Positions 23,548-34,526 of a stretch of DNA of 64,000 nt are shown piece by piece (position 1 is the stretch's first letter; every line of letters begins with the position of its first letter). The DNA is from Dipteris shenzhenensis (lineage: Eukaryota; Polypodiophyta; Polypodiopsida; Gleicheniales). The notes under the pieces are model-generated. The model was not told where the DNA came from and made no database searches. It was given only the letters and a program-made list of their open reading frames with translations. The stretch is taken from assembly GCA_047967505.1 (NCBI GenBank), contig CM106538.1. One strand, 5' to 3'. A program made the position numbers and the translations under genes.

Positions 23548-23663
23548 GTCGCTATATAGCGACACTTATCCGTCGCCATATAGCGACGTTTTTAATTAAA
23601 AACGTCACTATATAGCGATGGAATAGAGCAAAAAGTCGCTATATAGCGACACTTACAGTCACT
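23548..23663. promoter_or_regulatory. central motif array between divergent TNPA and TNP2 genes
   Basis: Four copies of GTCGCTATATAGCGAC or one/two-base variants lie within 116 bp, about 100 bp before the TNP2 acceptor/ATG (23757). The consensus is a perfect 16-bp palindrome and is the same motif as in the element's terminal arrays. Binding by the element's own TNPA-like protein is inferred. Just beyond (23655-23676) the minus strand reads TGCTACAACAAAAAAGTG, resembling a degenerate CACTA tip, so a fossil end is an alternative. Confidence 0.7.
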
Positions 23664-24469
23664 TTTTTGTTGTAGCATGAAAAAAAGCTCATAGATGCTA
23701 TTTTATAACTGTTAATATCTCTTCTTCATACTTATGTTGTGATTTTATAAGTGTAGATGGAAGGGACGAGTGGAAGCTCGTCCGATGATGCGCCCAACGC
23801 CCGAGAGCACGAAGTGGCTTACGGAGAGGTTATACTATCATTGCACTCATTGCAAGCGAGAAGTACTATCATGCGCCACTTGCGGATGTATGGGGAGGAG
23901 CCGGAACCAGTACCCACTGTTGGTGTTGCACGTGTTGATGGACCATCGGTAAGTCAAAGCTATTTAAGTTCGTAGTCTTATTGTATAATAGGAAATACAA
24001 GATCTTATATTTACACGAAATCTTAAAACAGGATGAGGAGGCTGACGAGGGTACGCATATACCTTCTCACTTTCAGCAAGACTATAGTCTCCCGGATGAT
24101 GACGAGGGTATGGTCGACATGATGGATTCCATTTTTAGGGGCACTACATCCCATGTACATGTGATGTCAGAGTCTGAGGTCAAAATGCAAGAGTTGCAAT
24201 CAACACAATTGTATGAGGGTGCTACGATGTCTAAACTACATGCTTGTCTCTCAATCTTGAATCTACAAGTAAAGTATGGGTGGTCGGATACAAGTGTCTC
24301 GGCCTTAATGAGGTTAGCTCTTGCATTAATTTGACTCATTATTTGGATATTGTTTGTTTTGAGAATCATCATTTGGATAGTGTATACCGAATCATCATTG
24401 TTCGAAGCCTATGTATGTTTTAAATTGTAACAGGTTGCTCCAGAAGATGTTGCCTGCACCAAATACCAT

Positions 24470-25138
24470 GCCCACATCAAGAGATGAAGTGAAAAAGATG
24501 CTAACAATGGTGGGTATGGATTATGATACCATCCATGCTTGCTGTAATGATTGTATTCTCTTTCGTCGTGAGCATGGAGATTTGGCTAGTTGTCCAAAGT
24601 GTGGGGAACAACGATATAGAGATGACTCGCTGAGCGGATATTAGTAAAGGTCTTGAGACACTTTCCCATCATTGCAAGAATACAACACATGTTCCGATGC
24701 AAATCCATAGCAGAGTTGATGACATCGCATGCATTTCATCGGTCCACTGATGACACATTGAGGATTCCCGTAGATTATGCAGCTTGGAAGCACATAGATA
24801 GCCCACATCAAGAGATGAAGCAAAAAAGATGCTAACAACGGTGGGTATGGATTATGATACCATCCATGCTTGCCGTAATGATTGTATTCTCTTTCGTCGT
24901 GAGCGTGGAGATTTGGCTAGTTGTCCAAAGTGTGGGGAACAACGATATAGAGATGACTTGCAGGGTGAGCGGATACCAGTAAAGGTCTTGAGACACTTTC
25001 CCATCATTGCAAGAATACAACACATGCTTCGATGCAAATCCATAGCGGAGTTGATGACATGGCTTGCATCTCATCGGTCCACTGATGACACATTGAGGAT
25101 TCCTGCAGATTGTGCAGCTTGGAAGCACATAGATAATC
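24470..25138 (+). repeat. tandem duplication of about 331 bp within the transposase exon
   Basis: 24470-24800 and 24801-25138 both start 'cccacatcaagagatgaag' and run to 'gcttggaagcacatagat'. The copies are about 95% identical. The first has lost bases at the SCPKCGEQRYRDD/GER junction, shifting its frame. Confidence 0.88.
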
Positions 25139-26979
25139 AGTGGCCGGACTTTGTGAGGGAGCCACGCAACTTACATCTTGGGCTAGACATGGACGGCGTG
25201 AATCCTTTTGGGTTACGCTCGACATCTTGGTCGACATGGCCCATAGTCATGGTGAATTACAATATCCCACCATGGCTAACAATAAAAAAGGGACACCTCA
25301 TGCTTGCACTACTTGTGCTAGGAAAGTACAAGACAAAAAACATGGACGTGTACATGGCACCTTTGATAGAGGAGTTACAGATATTATGGAGAGGAGTGCA
25401 GACCTTTGATATTTCCAGAGCTCCTAGACATACCAATGATATTTTGGTTAACGGTATCTTGATGTGGACCATGCATGACTACCCAGGATATGGAGAGTGT
25501 GCAGGTATGTGGTTGTGTCTTTACATGTACAATGAGAGATTATGCTTTTTTGACTCTCTTTTGCACGCATGTCTTGTACTAACACATTCATGCACGCGTG
25601 CAAGACTTGTTACAAGTGGGTACCATGCTTGTCCTGTTTGTGAACCGGCTCTGAAATTGCTTGCACGACGCTACTCCAAACATATGAGGAAAAATGTTTA
25701 TGAAGGTCATGCTCGATACCTTCCGCTCGACCATCTCGCATGTGAAGGTCAGCTTGATCCACCACCATCATATTTGAAGGCAAGTGACTGGATTCAAGCT
25801 TGGAGGGTGAATGGAGAGGAACCTCCTCCTAGTATGAAGAGGCTATCGATCTTTCACGAGATTCCTTATTGGGGTCAGTTACAAATCAATCATCTCTTGG
25901 ATCCCATGCATATCTTCAAGAATGTGGGGGCTACTATTTGGGCACACTTGGTTGGTTCCAAGGACTCGAGAGGAGTGCAACAAGACTTGCGTGTTATGAA
26001 TAGGATGTCTCATTTGTGGCCCCAAGTGCATGCTTCGGGAAAAGTTATCCTCTCGAAAGCAACGTGGATCCTCTCTACGAGGGAGAAGGCAGTGGTCAAG
26101 GCAGACATTGCCTCTTTTCAAACACCGACAGGGTACATGCATTGCTTGAAAGGAGAATTTTCAAAGGACAATAAGCTTAGTGGGCTCAAGTCCCATGATT
26201 GGCACAAGGTCTTATAGGTATTCTAAGTAGAATTAGTGTACTGATAATCGTGATGCGTTAGCGTAATTATCATTATGTTATATTGTTGACATGACTTCAT
26301 TGTTGCTTTGATAGTTCATCCTCCCAATTACAATAAAAGGGTGCTTACAAGAAGATGTTAGAAATGCTATATTCAAGATCTGTGGTATTGTGAGGTATGC
26401 TTACTATCAAATCGCATTGAATGTATTTTCTTCAATTTAAGCTAATTAATTTGTAGACTAATTATGAAAATATCTTACATGGACATGTGAAATAGGTGGA
26501 TATCTCAAAAAGAGATCTCCATATCAAGCATCGAGAAGGCTAGGGTGGAATCCATCGAAGCCGTATGCTTGCTTGAGAAGCACTTTCCCTCGAGCATTAT
26601 GATAACTCAAGTCCACTTACTTGTGCACATAGTTGATGAGGTGGCTATAGCAGGTACCGTTCATAGTCGATGGATGTTTTTTCTCGAGGGTTTATGAAAA
26701 CTTTAAAGGGATTTGTAAGACAAAGAGCAAGACCGGAAGCAAGCATGGCAGAGGGATGGCTTGTGCAAGAGTCATTAGTATATATCACAGAGTTTCTTGC
26801 ATCCACCGATCCTGATATGCCGCAAGCTTGGAATAACAAGGATGATGATCGCATGGTTGGTGAGGTTCCCCAAGGAAAAGGGATTGAAAGAAAGATGAGC
26901 GAAGAGCAAATGGAGAAATTCAATAAGTTTTGTATCCTCAATAGCCCTGAGATGCAGTACTGCCAGAAGAACCTATTTC

Positions 26980-27285
26980 TAAAAATGCGATAGCCACACA
27001 AGAACTTGTTGAGATGGCCAGGTGCATGTTGAAAGGCAAACGTTTGCCTAAGAATTTGTGGTTAGATGCAGTCATTGTCCTAATTACATCTTTAATAGAT
27101 GTCCCACAAAGGCATTGCAGACTATCACACCTTATGAGGCTTGGATAGGTCGTAAGCCTCACATTTCTCACATGAGGACTTTTGGATGGTTAGCTTATGC
27201 TCATGTGCCTTCACAGACATGCACTAAGTTGGATGATAAAGATATCAAGTGCATTTTTATTGGGTATAGCTCAAGTGGATTGAGA
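26980..27285 (+). mobile_element. Ty1/copia integrase fragment inside the TNP2 exon
   Basis: Peptides QELVEMARCMLKGKRLPKNL, then after a frameshift CPNYIFNRCPTKALQTITPY, EAWIGRKPHISHMRTFGWLA and KLDDKDIKCIFIGYSS, are the C-terminal integrase core of copia pol. Transposase sequence is on both sides (CILNSPEMQ before, RYEVANAEG after, homologous to VLNSDVMKRWVTRYEDAKA in element B). No LTR accompanies the fragment. Confidence 0.85.
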
Positions 27286-28664
27286 GATATGAAGTGGCCA
27301 ATGCAGAAGGAATAAATGCAAGGACGAGATTCAGAGTAATGTATAGGTGATCACAACCATATCCATGGGATCTGGCTCTTCTCCCTACTCACATGTCACT
27401 TGATTGGCTACAACTGGCTCTACATAAAGCCGAACATGATGGAGAGACAATAAACGAGCACGAGTGAGAGTTATCATCTGGATGTATGGTGCATGTAAGT
27501 TTCTTACCTCTTAACGTAATTAAGTAATTATTTGTGGCAATATATGCTATAAAATAGATGCATCTTCATTGTTTTAATGATGCTCTTTTACAGGACAAAA
27601 AGTACAGTGCATTATGGTCATATGGATGACATTTTCACGTGGAACGCATCGATTCAAAGAGAGTCATGTATGATTGTGGAGTCATGGCTAACTTCACACA
27701 AGATAGCCGAGCAAGTGCTTCAGATACCAATCTTCTCTCCTCACAGTTGGATTATTGTGGAACCATACGTGACATTTATGAAGTTGATTTCAGACGATTT
27801 AGTATTTTCATTCTTGATGTAAAATGGTTTAGAACTATTTACAACGGTCCCCATGCGACAGTGAGAAAAGATAGTAGCGGTCTCTTTGCAATAGACTCCA
27901 CCAAACATTGGACCGATGAAAGTGATACTTTTGTTCTTCCCGAGCACTGTGAGCAGGTGCATACTAATGATTTAATTAATCGAAGCTTTCGTTTTTAAAG
28001 TCCATTGATACATGTACTTGAGCATAATTTCATATATATAATTGACGACATTTGGCACCCATCTTCAATATAGGCGGTTTTTCATCCGGATCGTTCTGAT
28101 CCAAGATGGTGGTACATAATCCAAGTTGCACCACGAAGTAAGCAAATTTTTGAAGATCGAGATGTGGATATGGAGATGCCACTACCAATGCCGGATCCAA
28201 TTGATGAATCTAGCGAAGAAGATGTAGATCACCATATGAGCCAAGAGGAAGATGCGCATAGTGACATCGCACAGGAGGAAGATGGAGATCACGATATTGA
28301 GGAAGAAGACAATGATCATCAAGAATCACCACACTTTATTGAAGAAGATGATCAAATACTTTTAGGTGAATGTACGATGCTAGAGTATGATGATGATATA
28401 GGAGATCAACTCGGTATAGAGTTGGAGATAGACTTGTTTGGCGCCTAAAACTTGGCTCAAGATGAAACAGTTGATGTAAATGCTCTTAATTGATTTTTCT
28501 CATCTCAAACTTGGACATGAATATATGAGCTTGAAAGGCTTGATGTACATGCTCTCATTTTTTTATTCTCTATGAGATCAAACATGTATGAAAATATAAA
28601 AAAATTTATCATTGGAAAAAACTAACTTTTAAGGCCTATATTAAAAAAAAAACCTCTCCAGAAA

Positions 28665-28879
28665 ACATCGCTATAAATTAGTATATCAGTATCGCTATAT
28701 AGCAACACTTAAAAGTCGCTATATAGCGACCTTTATAATAGTCGCTATATAGTGACTTTTAGCAAGAGTCGCTATATAGTGATGCTTTATAAAACCCGCT
28801 TTTTATACCGATGATTAATGCTAAGCGGGCGCTAAACATCGGTACGTAAACGTCGCAATAGGATCCATGTGTAGTAGTG
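28665..28879. repeat. right subterminal array and terminus of element A
   Basis: About five copies of the TCGCTATATAGCGA motif (28668-28790, several degraded) precede the terminus ending GTGTAGTAGTG at 28879. Confidence 0.82.
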
Positions 28880-31032
28880 ACGTCCCACTATAAGGACTTA
28901 GAAAATGGACGAGTTTCAAATATATGCTTAGCCTCTAAATGAAACGAATTCCGATGTGACAAGGGTTACCCATTTTAAACACATTTCTCATTAGTGTGAC
29001 AAGGATCTCCCCTTGCTTTGTAAAATTCCCTAAGGTCCTAACAAATCTTTGACCTATGATGGATTTGTTCTTTTTACTTCTACTTATTAACCAATGTCCA
29101 ATTATAAGGATTTGAATGCAACGGTGGTCTATACATATGGATGTAGAGTGAGGCTTATGTGAATGGGGCTTATTTGGCAACTAATAGATTATGGCACCAA
29201 TTGAGGCAATTGTTTTTTATTGTATGGAGCTAGCTAATTCACTAGTTATATTTCTTTGACCGGGTTGCATATTCACATGGATAGTTAGACTAAATAAGAT
29301 TTGTTCCGTGGACCTACTTCCACAGTACATCTTGACACTCAAAAAAAAAAAAGGTGTTACAAAATAGCTCTTTTACCAAGTCTTGCAGTGTGTGCAAATG
29401 CCACTGGTCGATGCTATTAGCAATAGCTGGAGTTTTTAGGAATTAATGATGAGAAGGACATGGATTAGGAAACGATGGGCATCCAAATGCTAGCATGGGG
29501 TAGGCTTGGATCTTCTTGTGTACTAATGCCTACACAAGAAGGGCAAGGTTATGGGTAGGTGAGGAGACCGCTTGGTGACCGAGCATTGTTTTACAGACTT
29601 CCCATTGTGCAGCCTTGGAATTGCTATCACTCAAGATGGGTAGTGTGCACACAAGAACTATTGATGTTTGCTATATGTACACATGTATGCTATAAATGCT
29701 TGAGCGCCGAAAATACAAGGTATGGCACCGACCACAAATTCGTTGCAGGAAGGGCATGGAATGCGTCACTTGTGACTGTAAGTGCTCTAAGGCTTCAGGC
29801 ATCTTATAGAACGTCATCCTGCATCGCCTCGCTCGACGATCTTCTGCTGCTTGTCTCACTTCCATGCCCGCTTTGCTTGCCCCCCCAGGATGTGCACACT
29901 TTCCGAGCAAAAACCTACGAGCAGAAAAGTCCGAGTGATAATTTTTGACACCAACCATGCTTGTATATTTCTCAAAGGAATATATAATTATTTCTTAATT
30001 TCTCATTTATGGAACCATATACTTATTTATTTTTCATTATAACCCTCATTTTAGAGAACATCATCTACATATGAACAAATAGTGAACACTTTAGAAACTC
30101 TTATAAATACCTCCCTACCATACTCTCTTTTGAGGATTATGGTAATTAAATCAATTTAAAAGAGTTTCCCTAATCTTTAGCAATCCCATATTTGAAGCTC
30201 TCATATAACAATGTATACCATATTCCTTGGATGAGTAGGAAAAAGATATTGGAAACCTCATACTTGCGGCCATTATAATCGATCATAAATTAATCTCTTA
30301 TACATTATCAAATATGGGAAGGCAAGGAACGAATTTTCAAAATATTCCCAATTCTCCAAACCTAAGTGCTTTTAAGGAAATGTGGTCTCTATTGAACTCC
30401 TTCCTACCATAATATGAATTAGGGAGAAGTTGTAACTCTCATATACATCTTGAAATTTTTACTTTTTATCTTTTATAACTATCAAAAGTATAATTTTAAG
30501 CCTACCATTGCATAGATCATGAAATTTTGAACATTTTTCCTTTTAATAGCTCCTCAATCTGAGATAAGGAGCAAAAGTTATGACCCCTTCTACGTGGGCT
30601 CTCCAAGGGTATTCCGCCGGCGGAATAGGGTTGGGGGGCAAGTTCTTCAAACCATATTCCTCTAGAAAAATACACTTAGAGGGTCTATTAAAAAAGTATT
30701 ATATTATTTTCTTAGGTCATCCTGAGGAACTATAAAGAGGATATTTGCTCAAAATTTCATGATCCAACCAATGGTGAAAGGAAAAGAAAGGATTTTTGAA
30801 AGTGATAAAATAAGTCACCACTTGGACATTATATATGTATATTATATAAAGGTACATTTATATCTATATCTATTTATTAGTATTTCATATTTACTTACAT
30901 ATTCCTTGAAATAATTTGGATTTTTTTGCTCCCAAAAAATGACTTGAGCCTATATATTTTGACCCCTCCTACCTTTTGTCCGCTCGTCACTCGGGGGTTT
31001 TTGCTCGGTAAATGGAAACCCCCCCCCACATA
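28880..31032. other. no recognisable gene
   Basis: A segment at about 28985-29060 ('cctatgatgg' block) resembles 18905-18975 left of element A. A 130-codon ORF (29559-29948) has no motif and I leave it uncalled. A perfect palindrome ATTCCGCCGGCGGAAT lies at 30610-30625. A TATA-like 'ctatatatttt' at about 30950 may belong to the bHLH fragment. Confidence 0.45.
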
Positions 31033-32206
31033 TCGCCCATGTTCAGCTTCAGCCCACTTCCTCTCCTTCCACCCTACCCCCCTTTAGTCCTTCCCCTTCC
31101 CCTCATGCCGTCTTTCAAGCTTCCTCGCCCTCAGACTTCGATCCCAGCGGCCCTCTCCTTCCACAATTTAGTGCAGCCGGCTCCGTCCCCCACCTTGGGC
31201 TCAGTTCTTTGCATCCTACCCATCGGTAAATTTTAAAAGGCGGTAGGCTGCACGGGAACGGACAACCTGTGATCCCCGCTGCTCCATTGACCAAGGGAAA
31301 GGACTCTTGAGCTCTCATAGGCCGGAGCGTGTAGTCAAGGAAAGATTGCAACGCAAAACAATGAGCAGATGGTTCTCGAGGTTGCAGCTACTGCTGCCGC
31401 CACAAGAATTATGCAAGGTATGAAGGTCTTCCATGTTCTGATAAGCTTGCAGTCCAAGATTATATCGATAAGCCGAGGTTCACATAGACTTATAACTTTT
31501 CGTTTTATGTGATGGCAAAATTTTTACAGGTGCAGCCTGTTAGACGCCACAATTACTTACATACGGTCCTTACAGAAATCCGCTGCAAAAATTTTCGAGA
31601 CGATTAATGCCATGAAAGCTTCAAGAAAACGCCAGGAACTTGTCACGATATCCGATCCTGGCAGCTCCACAACTAACACTGTTGCGCAGCAGCAAATTCC
31701 AGTTGTTGAAGTAAATTCCGATTTGACAGACGTTTTTGTAAATGCCGTATGCAACAACAGAGATCCCTTGCAATTTTCATGCTTGCTATCGGTGGTGCAA
31801 ACTCAAGAACTCGAAGTCCTGAATGCACGCGTTCACAAAATAAGGAAACAGTCATATACACCATCCATGTGAAGGTAATTATTTGTTGCTATCATCCAAC
31901 ACGATGCTCGTGCTCGTTCGGATCAAAAGCAGATTAGCATAGCAGTTTACAATATTTCGACCTAGCTGTGGGATACTATCATCGATGGTTGTGGGTTGGG
32001 TGCAGATCCCAGAGACGGTTAAGCTGCGCGAGCAACTCCTCAAGGATCAGCTCTACGATCTAATAGGTCCAAGCCCTCGGGATTTGAGAGGTGGGTTGGG
32101 AAAGAAAGGCTCCAGTGCCAATACTCCAAGCCAGTTTCTGTGGCAGCGGACAATGAAAATGACAGACAGCCTGGGCACATGTATGACGCAGGTTGAAATC
32201 CGGTAA
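31033..32206 (+). pseudogene. bHLH transcription factor gene fragment with ACT-like C-terminus
   Basis: A Pro/Ser-rich open segment (31033-31216) precedes the basic/helix-1 part HRPERVVKERLQRKTMSRWF then SRLQLLLPPQELCK, ending at donor AAG|GTATGA (31417). After an acceptor TTTTTACAG (exon from 31530) comes helix 2, CSLLDATITYIRSLQKSAAK. A variable stretch follows, then an ACT-like fold (PVVEVNSDLTDVFVNAVCN, ELEVLNARVHKI) which continues one frame over as ETVIYTIHVK, up to donor AAG|GTAATT (31874). A last exon from 32006 reads IPETVKLREQLLKDQLYDLI. bHLH factors bind E-boxes as dimers. The junction of helix 1 and 2 is out of phase as read, and the ACT-like part needs a frameshift, so I call it a pseudogene. 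A mis-chosen splice site is possible. The family call rests on the pattern of both helices plus the C-terminal fold. Confidence 0.6.
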
Positions 32207-33084
32207 GCTTCGATGTTATCAGAATCAAGGGCACATGGTTGCTTGAAGGTGTCGAACCTTATCGGAGTTATGGGCACATGCTCAGGCTGAAGTCTGAGGT
32301 GTGTTTTTATTGGCTATCTAACTCTCGCTAGACCTTGCCTGCCTATGTAGTCTGATTGTGCCCGTCAGGCATCGGATTGCCTTCCGTCAGGCATCCAGCT
32401 ACATTAGCTTCTTGAACCTTGCAAAACAAGGTACATGTGCCCAGGCTGAGAGGCTGAGGCGACTGAGACACTCAGCTACAATATTCCACGAATAAAGTCT
32501 CGACAACAGCAACAGTCTCTCCGTTGGTCCGTGCTTGAAAAGACAACGTCGATTGCTAATCTCTAAAGCCTTGGACATGGAGCTAGTTGTACAATGGATT
32601 ATATTAAGTGTTTTGACCCCTTGAGGTTCTTTGTCAACTAAGAGTGGAAACCAGTGCCATCTTCTTTCCCAACCAATCAAAACAAAGAGACTCCTAATTC
32701 ACTGAGTACATGTGCTAGATTTCACACTAAATTTTTTGAAATCTTAACCCGTATTTTAAAGACAGGTAGAAATTTGAGCTAATTTCTCTAAATTTCAACT
32801 GGTGTAAAATACACTAAAGGGTGGAGAGTTGTTTTCTAGCACTGCTAGAAAGCAGCTCTCAAGAGTAAAGATATTAATGCATGATACCTTATGGCTATAA
32901 CTACACTAATACTCTATGTCTTCACCATTGTTTTAAAAAAACATTGTAAAAAAAATACAAAACGCCCTAATATTGATAAGAAATCTAAATATTGATATTC
33001 TAAAATTAGAATTCAAAAACCCTTTGTGTGAATGCATCATATACTGCCACATGTCATAGTGAAGCAAGTGCATCATATACTGCC
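32207..33084. other. no recognisable gene
   Basis: Unique-looking sequence. Short ORFs only. An 'atcatatactgcc' phrase is repeated at 33033 and 33073 just before the MITE. Confidence 0.4.
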
Positions 33085-33342
33085 CTCGGGGGGTTCACTA
33101 CTATGAAACCTTATATATCACGTGTATTTTAGGGGTATTTTAGAAAACCCTTAACTAAAATTTTCCCCCTAATAGAAACCTCCCTCTTTACTTATAAAAT
33201 AAATGGGTTTCTTCTGAAGTTGAATTAAAAACTCCCTTTTGTTATTGTAATTCTATTCAATTTTCCCAAAGAGTTGAATTAAAATACCCCTCCTTTTGAA
33301 TGCACGTGGTACACTAAAATTTTATAAGGTGAACACCCCGAG
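33085..33342 (+). mobile_element. hAT-type MITE, 258 bp, 8-bp TSD
   Basis: Terminal inverted repeats CTCGGGGGGTTCACT and (inverted) CTCGGGGTGTTCACC. Perfect 8-bp target duplication ATACTGCC at 33077-33084 and 33343-33350. It has no coding capacity. TSD length points to hAT transposase mobilisation. Confidence 0.88.
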
Positions 33343-33699
33343 ATACTGCCACATGGAAGGATCAACATTGAAAACCCATTTAAAATGCAAAATCATCATA
33401 CTAAAGTAAGGTAGGATCATGCAACCATTGATTTGATAGGACCCCTAGTTGTGCATATTTGGGTCAACTACATTTGGTTAGGGACTCTACTGCTCAACCT
33501 CACTTGAAAATTCAATATACTGTTGTTTTCACATTGATGTTGTCATCCTCATTAGCCATAGCAATCCCTCAGCAATCCTTTCTCTATTCTTGCTTATTGC
33601 AATCCTCATATTTTTTTTCGCCCTTTCTAAGTTACCTATCTCTGTTGTGCCAATCTACTCCTTTTCCTACCCAACCTTTTCACTAGTCCTCCCTTATGC

Positions 33700-34526
33700 T
33701 TGCGGAATCTTGTGTCCCATTCAAATATTACCAAATGATAGATGTCACGTTCTTGAAGATATGCATGGGATCAAGCAAGTGATTGATCTTGATGTGGGAC
33801 CAATATGGTAAACGATAAAAGATGGAGTATCTAAACAAAAGCTGGTGTTAGCGGGCAATCTTTATTTCCATTCAATATAGCACATAATAGTTTACAAACC
33901 CTTACCAGCTCATGCCATTGGCTTGGCTTCGTGGCTCTCCTGTATATACAGTCCTCTTATTTTTTGTACTTGAAGCCACATGACGTGGCTTGGCTTCATG
34001 CTATATGTACATACAAGCACTTTTTGGGCTATGAATTAATATACACTCCTTTTATTTTTTTGGCTTTCAATTTCCTTGTGCAACGTTTTATCAATGAATG
34101 CCTTGTGAACTAAACGTTTTGGAGTTGTAATGTTTTATTCGAAATTGTAATCGTCGGCTATAGACATGCTTGGAATCGTGCTAATTAAAATGCGGTTGGT
34201 TGTAAGAATTGAATTGCACAATGTGGAAATGGGATTCTTGTAACTACATAGCATACACAGCATTTTGTTCAACCACATAAAATTCTGCTTTTATTAAAAA
34301 AAAGATTCTATAGCGCATCTGTAAGCACATCTATGTACGCATCTTTTTGTTTTTTTTTAAATTTCTACAGAGCATCTAAAAGCATGTCTATAGGCGCATC
34401 TGTTTGTTATATAGACATGCCTATAGACGTGGGTCTGTAGACATGCAAATAGACACGCTCGTAAGTTTTTTTTTAAACTTAAGGAAATGCGTCTGTGCAT
34501 GTTTGTGGGTGCTTTGTCTTGTTATG
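33700..34526 (-). mobile_element. internally deleted derivative of the CACAA family (element E)
   Basis: Read on the minus strand it begins at 34526 with CATAACAAGACAAAGC (one change from B's terminus) and continues with 'tagacgc'-type subterminal repeats. It matches B's left 0.6 kb, including the TNPA 3' flank ('gaagccaagcca'). At about 33905 it jumps to B's TNP2 intron/exon (B 41955-42160; peptide HMFN-free match 'LDPMHIFKNV', WEHLNGTQ-like). The sequence ends at about 33700 without a right terminus. It is non-autonomous and truncated. Confidence 0.75.

Larger units (their letters stand above)
23757..28448 (+). pseudogene. TNP2-like CACTA transposase gene of element A
   Basis: The N-terminal exon has a CTHCKRE-type cysteine pair with an internal frameshift; donor TCG|GTAAGT at 23949. 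Then come LQVKYGWSDTSVSALM (24270-24310), a duplicated IHAC.NDCILFRRE / SCPKCGEQRYRDD block, GMDGVNPFGLRSTSWSTWP, PPWLTIKKGHLMLALLVLG, VYMAPLIEELQILWRG, SGYHACPVC, INHLLDPMHIFKNV and LKSHDWHKVL ending in TAG where Gln is expected. Further exons give FILPITIKGCLQEDVRNAIF (26313-26392), and WMFFLE then FMKTLKGFVRQRARPEASMA with a frameshift near 26690. A copia fragment interrupts the next exon (26980-27285). The DUF4216-like part is DYCGTIRDIYEVDFRRF and DVKWFRTIYNGPHA. It ends in a very acidic tail (to 28448). TNP2 proteins are the DDE transposases of CACTA elements. This copy is dead. Confidence 0.9.
19007..28879 (+). mobile_element. CACTA (En/Spm) element A, left tip missing
   Basis: The right terminus reads 'ggatccatgtgtagtagtg', so the inverted end begins CACTACTACACATGG. 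The left side starts inside the subterminal array at about 19007 ('ggtaaacgtcactatatagcgac'). Comparison with element C (61186 inward) shows that about 210 bp of the left end, including the TIR, is lost. It carries a TNPA-like gene on minus (19350-20912) and a TNP2-like gene on plus (23757-28448), divergently arranged around a central motif array (23548-23663). Both genes carry stops or frameshifts, so this copy is presumably inactive. CACTA elements move by cut-and-paste with 3-bp target duplications; none can be assigned because the left end is gone. Confidence 0.88.

Noticed and set aside
23757-23975. 72-codon ORF taken as an independent small gene
   Set aside because: It is the frameshifted N-terminal exon of the TNP2-like gene: donor at 23949, and a CTHC cysteine motif in the overlapping frame matches element B.
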